From WTAW01 sp964406575 (GTDB taxonomy: Bacteria; Acidobacteriota; Aminicenantia; Aminicenantales; Aminicenantaceae), in assembly GCA_964406575.1 (NCBI GenBank), contig CAYOSH010000018.1, positions 1 through 64,000 of the forward strand: DNA of 64,000 nucleotides. The letters are read 5' to 3'. Below, piece by piece: positions 57,819 through 64,000 of the stretch; within the stretch, counting starts at the first letter, position 1, and each line of letters begins with the position of its first letter. The notes beneath the pieces were generated by a model. That model searched no databases. It was not told the DNA's origin and was given only the letters and a program-made list of their open reading frames with translations. The translations under genes and the position numbers were made by a program.

Positions 57819-59147
57819 ATGAGAACTTCTAAATTTTTAGTTTTATTCAAATCCAGATTGGCAGGACATCTCATTTTGATGTCCGCAGGCAACATTCTAT
57901 GTGCGGGATTGGCTTTTCTTGCTATCTTGATCATATCGAAAGCCGTATCTGTCAGCGACTTTGGCCTGTTCAACATCTCCATTTCCGTGATCCTCATGGT
58001 TCAACCTCTTATCAATTTCGGCATGCTGGGCACGATGATCAAGTTTGTTTCATCTCATCTATCTAGAGATCGAAAAGACGAAGCCACTCATGTAGTCAAA
58101 GCGGTGTTCGTTATAAAAGTCACGCTCAGTCTGTTCATGTCGACCTTTATTTTTCTGTTGGCTGATCCTTTAGCCCGACATATATTTCAGCTGCCTTCAC
58201 TTTTCCCCCTCCTCCGAATGGCTGCGGGGGGGATTTTTTTCCTGTCGATGTTCAACTATGTGAAAGCGACGCTGTGGGCCTACAAGAAGTTCCGTGCCTA
58301 CGTGGTTATTCAATTCCTCACCGACGCCGCCAAAGTTTTAACCATAAGTGTTCTGTTCCTGATCTCCGGACTGACTGTTTTTTCAGCAATAACCGTGTTT
58401 TCTCTTCTTCCTCTTTTGGGGATTTGTCTCGGATTTGTCTACTTTTGGGAAGTCTTTTCCTCTAAGGGTGTACATACGCCTAAGCTGTACTTCCAGCTCT
58501 ATTCGTTCGGAAAATGGTTGTTTTTGAGCAACTTGGGTCGACGATTTTTTTTATACATTGGCGTGATCATGCTCGCCCGAATGCTGGACAGCGAAGCTGC
58601 GGGCATCTATGGCCTGGCTCTCAATCTCACACACATTTTTCCCATCATTGTCGCCACCTTGACATCTGTTCTCCTGCCGGAGGTGAGCCGCTTCCGAGAA
58701 AAAGAGCAGTTCACGTTATATTACTGGCAATCCCTGAAGATTTGTGCAGGCTTTGGTCTTCTTCTAGCTCCATTACTTTTTCTCGCCAAAGATATCATCC
58801 TCTTCTTTTTTGGAGAACGATATTTTGGGTCCATCCCCGTTTTTATTTGGTTAGCTCTGAGTTTTTTATTTTTTGCTTTTTCCCACATCCTCCGTCCCAT
58901 CCTTCTCGCGCTGGATAAGCCCCAAATCGTGACATATACAGATTTGGTGAGTGTCATCGTGATGCTTGTGGGGTGTTATGCCTTCATCCCCAAGTTGGGC
59001 GTACTTGCGCCGGCCATAACGGCCTTTGTTATAAACATTTGTTCAATGGTGTTCCTCGCCATCTATACCATCCGTCACATACACCGGACAGAGATGTTTA
59101 TCGAAACTGATGGAATTTCTGTAATTCCTGATTACAACTCAACCTGA
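57819..59147 (+). CDS. Oligosaccharide flippase (Wzx/MATE-like polysaccharide transporter)
   Basis: The 442-residue product has about 12-14 membrane segments and the pattern of polysaccharide biosynthesis flippases: AGNILCAGLAFLAILIISKAVSVSDFGLFNISIS (residues 23-56), a loop with GTMIKFVSSHLSRDRKDE, and HIFPIIVATLTSVLLPEVSRF (about 275-295). It should carry lipid-linked glycan intermediates across the inner membrane. It is convergent with the GT2 genes (12 bp apart). A surface polysaccharide or lipopolysaccharide role is inferred from the neighbours. Confidence 0.88.
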   Translation: MRTSKFLVLFKSRLAGHLILMSAGNILCAGLAFLAILIISKAVSVSDFGLFNISISVILMVQPLINFGMLGTMIKFVSSHLSRDRKDEATHVVKAVFVIKVTLSLFMSTFIFLLADPLARHIFQLPSLFPLLRMAAGGIFFLSMFNYVKATLWAYKKFRAYVVIQFLTDAAKVLTISVLFLISGLTVFSAITVFSLLPLLGICLGFVYFWEVFSSKGVHTPKLYFQLYSFGKWLFLSNLGRRFFLYIGVIMLARMLDSEAAGIYGLALNLTHIFPIIVATLTSVLLPEVSRFREKEQFTLYYWQSLKICAGFGLLLAPLLFLAKDIILFFFGERYFGSIPVFIWLALSFLFFAFSHILRPILLALDKPQIVTYTDLVSVIVMLVGCYAFIPKLGVLAPAITAFVINICSMVFLAIYTIRHIHRTEMFIETDGISVIPDYNST

Positions 59148-59158
59148 ATTTTAGGACT

Positions 59159-60070
59159 TCAGGGGCTTTTGTCATCGTCGTTTCCTCTGATATAGCCAAC
59201 GACTTCTCCCATGGACCAGGAGAATACCGCAAAAAACAGCAAGGGAGACGTTTTAAAAAAGTGGAAGATATAAGATGGGCTGTAAAAAACCATAAGACCT
59301 CTTTCCAAAAAGAGTTTTATCGGAAGGAGCGGAGAGAGAAAGACATACACAAGCCTCTTTCCAATAGAGAATTTTTGCGCTTTGACGCGCACAGTCGCGA
59401 AGTTTTTCCCGTGCTTATATTCGTGCCGCATCAGTTGAGCAAAATGGCTGATGTTCTGATGGCCGACGAGCATTGAGGGTTCGAATCGCAGGCGGTGTCC
59501 AGCTTTTCGGAGCCTCCAGTGAAATTCTGTGTCCGAGCAATATGTTCCCTCGATGAATTTGCCGAATTTTTCAAAGGATTCTCTCTTATAGGACATATTC
59601 GCCCCCGCGATATCCTTTTTCCAGCCAGGGCGTTGTGTGGGTATCCAAGCGCTGAATTCACAAAAATAAGCGGCCCAGCCCACGTAACTCTGGGGATTGC
59701 CGTTCGCGATGGCGCCGCCAATGGCGAGGTGCGGCGTGCGGTGAGCCTTAACGATTGCCTCAATCCAGTTTTCATCGGCTGTGCAATCGGCATCGGTGAT
59801 CGCGATAATATCTCCTCGAGCGAGAGCTATCCCCTGATTGCGTGCCGTCCCGACATATTTTCTTTCCGGCAATACACACAAGCGCACGTCTGGAAATTTG
59901 TCTTTGACAAGATCGCCAGTGCCATCTTGAGAGCTGTCCACTACGATGACTTCAAAGGGATTTGATGTTTTTTGTCTGAGCAATGATTTGAGGCATTTTT
60001 CGATGGTCGTTTTAGAATTGTAAGACGCAACTATGACCGAAATTTTGGGTTTCTCTGTGTTAGTTGGCAT
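59159..60070 (-). CDS. Glycosyltransferase family 2 protein (first of a tandem pair)
   Basis: The 303-residue protein has a GT-A domain: VSVIVASYNSKTTIEKCLKSLL at the start, IVVDSSQDGT, ITDADCTADENW with the DxD metal motif (about 92-94) and a downstream CSDTEFHWRLRKAG acceptor region. C-terminal hydrophobic segments (about 235-290) suggest membrane association. It overlaps the upstream gene's stop by 11 bp and is a clear paralogue of that neighbour (both share GWAAYFCEF/SWVQYFCEY and the C-terminal GEVVGY/GECAGY). Confidence 0.88.
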   Translation of the reverse strand: MPTNTEKPKISVIVASYNSKTTIEKCLKSLLRQKTSNPFEVIVVDSSQDGTGDLVKDKFPDVRLCVLPERKYVGTARNQGIALARGDIIAITDADCTADENWIEAIVKAHRTPHLAIGGAIANGNPQSYVGWAAYFCEFSAWIPTQRPGWKKDIAGANMSYKRESFEKFGKFIEGTYCSDTEFHWRLRKAGHRLRFEPSMLVGHQNISHFAQLMRHEYKHGKNFATVRVKAQKFSIGKRLVYVFLSPLLPIKLFLERGLMVFYSPSYIFHFFKTSPLLFFAVFSWSMGEVVGYIRGNDDDKSP

Positions 60071-60959
60071 CGTCTCCGAATAGATAACCCGCGCATTCTC
60101 CCCCCATCCAGATGAACAGAGTGAGAAGAAGCTGGGGTGAGCAGAGGAGAAAGTTTTTCAAGAATGTTGTGTGGCACCTCGCATGATTGAAAATCCTCAC
60201 ATATTCCAGAATAGCGATCAACGGTGCAAGGAGAGTGTAGAGGAGCCGCCTGGGGAGCGAAAATCCTCTGCGAGCGGCATACAAGCGTCCGTACTGAAAG
60301 CGTTTTCTGCTGAAAAACATCGCTCTTTTTTCATTGAAATGGCTGGTTCGTACTTCGGGTGCAAAGTAAAGGCTATAACCGCTTTTTCTGGCTTTGTGAA
60401 AAAAATGGGATTCAAGTTTGAATCGCTCTTGGGAGAATGCTCCGAGTTCTTGCAAGACAGGTCTCGCACAGGCAAAATTGGAGCCTGGCAGGTCATCCCT
60501 TGGCCCTTCTTTCAGGCATGGCAGCCACTTGTGATACTCGCAGAAATACTGGACCCAACTGGAAATTGTTTCGGGATTTCCGTTGTCGACAGACCCTCCC
60601 ACGATCTCAGAGCCCTTATCGAACGCTGACACGAGTTTTTTGAGATAGTTTGCATGAATGATAACGTGATCCTCGAAAAAAGCCAGAAATTGCCCTTTGG
60701 CGTGTTTGACGGCAATGTTCCGGAAATAACCCCCTGGGATCGCATTTTCTGCCTGTATAAACCGCACCCAGGGATACTGGTCCCGGAATAACATTTCCCT
60801 CTCTTTCTTTTTCAGGGCGACGATGATGACTTCATGGGGGATATCATCCTCGAGCAATCGAACCGATTCTAAGAATTGATAGACGATGTCCGTTCCTTCC
60901 TCCTCATTCATCCCGGCGATGATAGAGACCAGGGGGAAACTTTTTTCATTGTGTGTCAT
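60060..60959 (-). CDS. Glycosyltransferase family 2 protein (second of a tandem pair, altered DxD)
   Basis: The 299-residue protein shares the fold and C-terminal membrane segments of its downstream paralogue: VSIIAGMNEEEGTDIVYQFLE at the start and GGSVDNGNPETISSWVQYFCEYHKWLP. The metal motif where DxD is expected reads FFEDHVIIH (about 92-100), so the canonical pair is lost and activity may differ. It overlaps the preceding SPASM gene by 14 bp and the next GT gene by 11 bp. Confidence 0.85.
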   Translation of the reverse strand: MTHNEKSFPLVSIIAGMNEEEGTDIVYQFLESVRLLEDDIPHEVIIVALKKKEREMLFRDQYPWVRFIQAENAIPGGYFRNIAVKHAKGQFLAFFEDHVIIHANYLKKLVSAFDKGSEIVGGSVDNGNPETISSWVQYFCEYHKWLPCLKEGPRDDLPGSNFACARPVLQELGAFSQERFKLESHFFHKARKSGYSLYFAPEVRTSHFNEKRAMFFSRKRFQYGRLYAARRGFSLPRRLLYTLLAPLIAILEYVRIFNHARCHTTFLKNFLLCSPQLLLTLFIWMGGECAGYLFGDDAN

Positions 60960-62076
60960 GATGACTGGCCCTCCATAGAGCCGTTAAAGGAGATAGCCAC
61001 CGCTGAACGCGATAGATTTTTTTGTTGTCTTTCACAAAACAGCAGTACTGGCAATTGCATGATCCCTGAAGAGAGGCAAGCCCTTTGGCTGTTTTTGTCT
61101 TGGCACGAAATTCGCGCATGGACGGACCATTCCATATGTCTCTAAATGAACTTTTATACACATTACCGAATTCGACATAAGAGGAACACCGACCGCAGGG
61201 CTGGACAGAGCCGTCGGCCCTGATCCTTGAATGATACCAACTGACATAACAGGGGAGATGTTCCCAGACCGATGGTCCGAGCCTTAACCTTGTGCAGGCC
61301 TCATCGATATTGTGTGTAATGGCATGAGAGGCGAACTTTTTTTCCGCCTTCAAGAGAGATTTTTGGAACAGTTCGCTTTGCTCTGGTGAAAGGATGTAAG
61401 TGTCCAATTCTTCCCTGATGTTGACCATCGGAGAAAAGGATACGGAACTGCTGCCCGCACGAGCTGCCAGGTCTATCATTGCGTTCACCGATTGATAGTT
61501 TGTGTTATTGATGACGAAATGGATCTGTATGGCAGGGAAATGTGTGTTCACCTTTTTTTTAAGATCGCCCAGCCGGTTCAAACCTTCCTCGACCCTATGA
61601 AAGGTTTCTGTTTTTGTTCCCGGGTAATTTTTTGCGAACTGCTCCTCTGAAATCGCCCACAGGGAGATCTTGAGAGTGTCCAGGCCCACATCTGAAAGAG
61701 CTTGGATGATATTTGCGTTAAGGAGGGTGCCGTTTGTCATCAATATGACAAAAAAGCCGAGTTTTTTACCGATCTGCACACACTCGACAAGATGAGGATA
61801 GAGGAATGGTTCCCCTGTGCCCTGGAAGATGAGTGTATGAGTGTTCATGACCTTGAGTTCTCTGCATATCCGATTCAACACATCCAACGGCATATCTTGC
61901 GGGATTTGTTTTTGTTCCCGGAGTAGTTTTTTATCCACATTATGATAGGGACATCCCAGACAATTCAGGTTGCAGCGTTCGGTCAGATCGATATCGATGT
62001 AAAAGGGGCCATTTTTAGCCCTGTCTCCCATGAGCAATCCGGTCAATAGTTTTATTTTTTGTTCGAATGTTGCCAT
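60946..62076 (-). CDS. Radical SAM/SPASM domain protein, second in the locus
   Basis: The product from ATG 62076 (AGGAAGTC upstream) is 376 residues. The radical SAM site is C-x3-C-x2-C in TERCNLNCLGC (about 31-41), followed by FQGTGEPFLYPHLVE and a TIM barrel. The SPASM part has CGRCSSYVEFGNVYKSSFRDIWNG and CNCQYCCF, several cysteines for auxiliary clusters. A longer frame to 62193 lies within the next gene and is less likely. The gene sits between GT2 genes with overlaps on both sides, so it is in the same operon; a modification of a glycan carrier, peptide or lipid is possible. Confidence 0.88.
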   Translation of the reverse strand: MATFEQKIKLLTGLLMGDRAKNGPFYIDIDLTERCNLNCLGCPYHNVDKKLLREQKQIPQDMPLDVLNRICRELKVMNTHTLIFQGTGEPFLYPHLVECVQIGKKLGFFVILMTNGTLLNANIIQALSDVGLDTLKISLWAISEEQFAKNYPGTKTETFHRVEEGLNRLGDLKKKVNTHFPAIQIHFVINNTNYQSVNAMIDLAARAGSSSVSFSPMVNIREELDTYILSPEQSELFQKSLLKAEKKFASHAITHNIDEACTRLRLGPSVWEHLPCYVSWYHSRIRADGSVQPCGRCSSYVEFGNVYKSSFRDIWNGPSMREFRAKTKTAKGLASLQGSCNCQYCCFVKDNKKIYRVQRWLSPLTALWRASHHDTQ

Positions 62077-62078
62077 TG

Positions 62079-62999
62079 TTATGACTTCCTGTTCATCCAC
62101 TTGACTTTGATACCATATACGGTTCCATGGATGAAAAAATACGGGATGTGAATAAAGAAATAATAGGGGATAAAAACGATCAGATGTTTCCATTTTGCGT
62201 TAAGGGCCTCAAAAATGAAGAGGTTCCGGAGGAGGAGAAAAGCCCTCCGGAAAAGATATCTATCCATGGTGGCAGCGGTTTTGTGCCAGACTTTTGCCTT
62301 TTTTGCGATGACGACACGAGAACCGGATCGTTTGGCTCTGATGTTAAAATCGGTTTCTTCAAAATAGATCTTGTATACAGGCTTGAATGTCCCAATTTTT
62401 TTTACGAGAGAGGTTTTGATTATGTTTGAACAGCCCAGGTTCGAGTCCACGTCACTTGTCTCGATCTGTGGATCTCGAAAAATATCCTCTTTGTATTTCA
62501 GCTTCTTGAGTGTTCCTATCCAAAAATTGATCTTGTAGCCGATATTGTCTATTACTTGAGGGTATTTATATGAGTAGATAACCGGTGCGACGACTCCAAT
62601 GCGTGTATCGCTTTGACCGATCTCGATCAGATGAGTGAGGGCGTCGTCATGGACAATGACATCATTGTTGCATATCCAGACATATTCAACCCCTGATTCG
62701 AGCCCGTGATGGAATCCTTGGTTCACAGCATGGACATAGCCCATGTTTTTGGAGTTCTTCTCGAGAACAACATCCGGATAGGCTTTAGCGATAGCGGCCT
62801 GTGATCCGTCGGTCGACCCATTGTCCACAACCAGAATCCTGAATTTCTCCATCGGGTAGTTCATATTCATCAAAGATTTCAGGCATTCCAAGACATCGTC
62901 CCTCCCATTCCAATTCACGACCACGATCAAAACATTTGGCCAGGACGTCAGGGCTCCAGATCCCTCTCTCGATGAAGCTTTGTCTCTATCTGTGTTCAT
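62079..62999 (-). CDS. Glycosyltransferase family 2 protein, rhamnosyltransferase-like
   Basis: The 306-residue protein has NVLIVVVNWNGRDDVLECLKSL, ILVVDNGSTDGSQ and the motif YVWICNNDVIVHDDAL with NND in place of DxD (about 108-110), the style of WbbL/RfbF-like rhamnosyl- and galactosyltransferases, followed by FEETDFNIRAKRSG as acceptor region. C-terminal hydrophobic segments (about 255-290) suggest a membrane-bound form. It precedes the SPASM gene by 2 bp and is 21 bp from the next GT2 gene. Confidence 0.88.
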   Translation of the reverse strand: MNTDRDKASSREGSGALTSWPNVLIVVVNWNGRDDVLECLKSLMNMNYPMEKFRILVVDNGSTDGSQAAIAKAYPDVVLEKNSKNMGYVHAVNQGFHHGLESGVEYVWICNNDVIVHDDALTHLIEIGQSDTRIGVVAPVIYSYKYPQVIDNIGYKINFWIGTLKKLKYKEDIFRDPQIETSDVDSNLGCSNIIKTSLVKKIGTFKPVYKIYFEETDFNIRAKRSGSRVVIAKKAKVWHKTAATMDRYLFRRAFLLLRNLFIFEALNAKWKHLIVFIPYYFFIHIPYFFIHGTVYGIKVKWMNRKS

Positions 63000-63020
63000 C
63001 GTGTCTTTTCGGTTGTGAGG

Positions 63021-64000
63021 TCAATAACTTTTAATCCTTTTGGTGAATGCGTCTTTGATTATGATGATCGCCGCAAAGAGTACAAATGTGATGGTGCTGT
63101 AGAGGAGATAGAACCAATGAAAGAGTATAGAAAAAAATGCGAATCCAAATCCTTTCTTTTTTGCGAAGAACGTGTAGAGATCTTTGTGCAAAAAAAGGAG
63201 AAGACCAGCGAGAAAAAAGGTGAGGATGCCAAGGACCGGCCACCGCCACAGGAGGCCAATACTCAGGAAGAGGAGACATGCGGCAATGCCACTGAGCCTG
63301 TCGGCCGGAGTAAAATTCAAGTCGCGGGGCAGTCCTTTCTTTAAAGCGAGCAGTGTCCATGGAATCGCCCGATAAACGATATCCGCTTTTAAAAGACTAA
63401 AAAGAGTCCATTTTTTAAGATGGGTGACTTGCAGGTCTTTAAAAAGCCTTATGGTTTTGCCTCGTTCTTTGAGTTTGTATCCCAGTTCGACATCCTCGAT
63501 GGATGCCGTTTGGAATTCGGCAGAAAATCCTCCTGCTTCGCTGAAGTCTGCCTTCCGGATCGCGCCACATCCTGCCCAGAACGTATTCGCCTCAGTATTC
63601 GATTTTTGATGGACGTAGTGATGGAACAGATTTTTGTATTGCGAGAAAAAGTTCTTTTCCGGAGGATCGGTATCATAAGAGCCGAAGATTGCGCATATCG
63701 CAGGATTTTTCTGAAAGGCTTCGACGATTTTTGAGATTGTATCTGGATAAATCCGGACATCGGCATCCAAGAACAGGAGGATGGATCCCTGGCTGGCTTC
63801 GGCTCCACGGTTTCGTGCCTTTCCCGGCCCCATGTTCTTTTCCATCTTCAGCACAAGATCAGCGTATTGACTTGCAAACTCGGGGGAATCATCCGTGGAG
63901 TTGTCGTCCACCACGATGAGTTCGAAATTTTTATAAGCGGATTCTCTATAAGCGGGTAATGAGTGAGCAAGATATCCTTTTGCATTGTATTCAGGGATGA
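63021..64000 (-). CDS. Glycosyltransferase family 2 protein, 5' end cut by the window
   Basis: The frame stays open to the right edge (its start lies beyond 64000), reading IPEYNAKGYLAHSLPAYRES, then FELIVVDDNSTDDS, LLFLDADVRIYPDTISKI with the DxD motif, and EDVELGYKLKERG. Two or three hydrophobic segments at the C-terminus (from ALKKGLPRDLNFTPADRLSG on) mark a membrane-bound GT2. It is co-oriented with, and probably the upstream member of, the GT2/SPASM operon. Confidence 0.85.
   Translation of the reverse strand, partial: IPEYNAKGYLAHSLPAYRESAYKNFELIVVDDNSTDDSPEFASQYADLVLKMEKNMGPGKARNRGAEASQGSILLFLDADVRIYPDTISKIVEAFQKNPAICAIFGSYDTDPPEKNFFSQYKNLFHHYVHQKSNTEANTFWAGCGAIRKADFSEAGGFSAEFQTASIEDVELGYKLKERGKTIRLFKDLQVTHLKKWTLFSLLKADIVYRAIPWTLLALKKGLPRDLNFTPADRLSGIAACLLFLSIGLLWRWPVLGILTFFLAGLLLFLHKDLYTFFAKKKGFGFAFFSILFHWFYLLYSTITFVLFAAIIIIKDAFTKRIKSY

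Noticed and set aside
59470..59490. GGGTTCGAATC, resembling a tRNA T-loop
   Set aside because: It lies inside the coding sequence of a glycosyltransferase and has no acceptor or anticodon arms around it.
1..64000. CRISPR arrays, rRNA or tRNA genes, integrases or transposases
   Set aside because: No regularly spaced repeat array longer than three units, no rRNA or tRNA cloverleaf pattern and no transposase or integrase coding region was recognised on reading either strand.

Overview
The window looks like a chromosomal contig from an uncultured Acidobacteriota-like bacterium, most plausibly Candidatus Aminicenantes (OP8). This rests on family content, not on a marker gene: a VWFA-related protein of the acidobacterial type, a PadR plus prefix-domain MacB/FtsX permease pair, 6-bladed beta-propeller lipoproteins, many secreted metallopeptidases (M1, M14, M24, M28), a secreted serpin, DUF438 and DUF5658 proteins, and large sodium:solute symporters. 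No rRNA, tRNA, CRISPR array, integrase or intact transposase was recognised.

Layout. 1-9 kb: secreted VWA protein and partner, a PadR/permease operon, an orphan PAS protein, a small zinc-ribbon protein too short for usual ORF cut-offs, and a propeller lipoprotein operon. 9-14 kb: outer-membrane barrel, serpin, M1 peptidase with TPRs. 14-19 kb: amino-acid permease, amidohydrolase and D-aminoacylase-like enzyme, consistent with amino-acid or N-acyl-amino-acid use. 19-23 kb: HD-GYP c-di-GMP phosphodiesterase coupled to a GspG-like pseudopilin. 23-26 kb: Tat-exported molybdenum hydroxylase (2Fe-2S and Moco subunits), with a G-quadruplex motif upstream. 26-31 kb: a membrane-tethered HTH/VCBS regulator, M28 peptidase and AsnA. 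31-37 kb: MMPL/RND transporter, remnant symporter, LolA-like protein and outer-membrane protein, probably a lipid or lipoprotein export module. 37-51 kb: metabolic genes (M24 peptidase, UroD/MtaA-like enzyme, DUF438 protein, cyclase, frameshifted symporter, HpcH/HpaI aldolase, six-hairpin glycosidase, prolyl-tRNA editing protein, steroid-reductase-like protein, PrsW protease, sugar isomerase). 51-56 kb: M14 peptidase and ABC-F ATPase. 56-64 kb: a surface-glycan type locus with a flippase, four GT2 glycosyltransferases and two radical SAM/SPASM enzymes, running off the right edge.

The genome segment shows visible decay: a truncated symporter, a 5'-truncated PIN toxin, a truncated DUF1858 protein and a symporter split by a frameshift. 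At least two, probably three or four, families of short dispersed palindromic repeats sit in the intergenic spaces, several beside the broken genes. The most interesting unexplained features are these repeat families, the HTH-TM-VCBS regulator, the long inverted repeats at 2618-2754 and 9959-10122, and the pairing of SPASM enzymes with glycosyltransferases.
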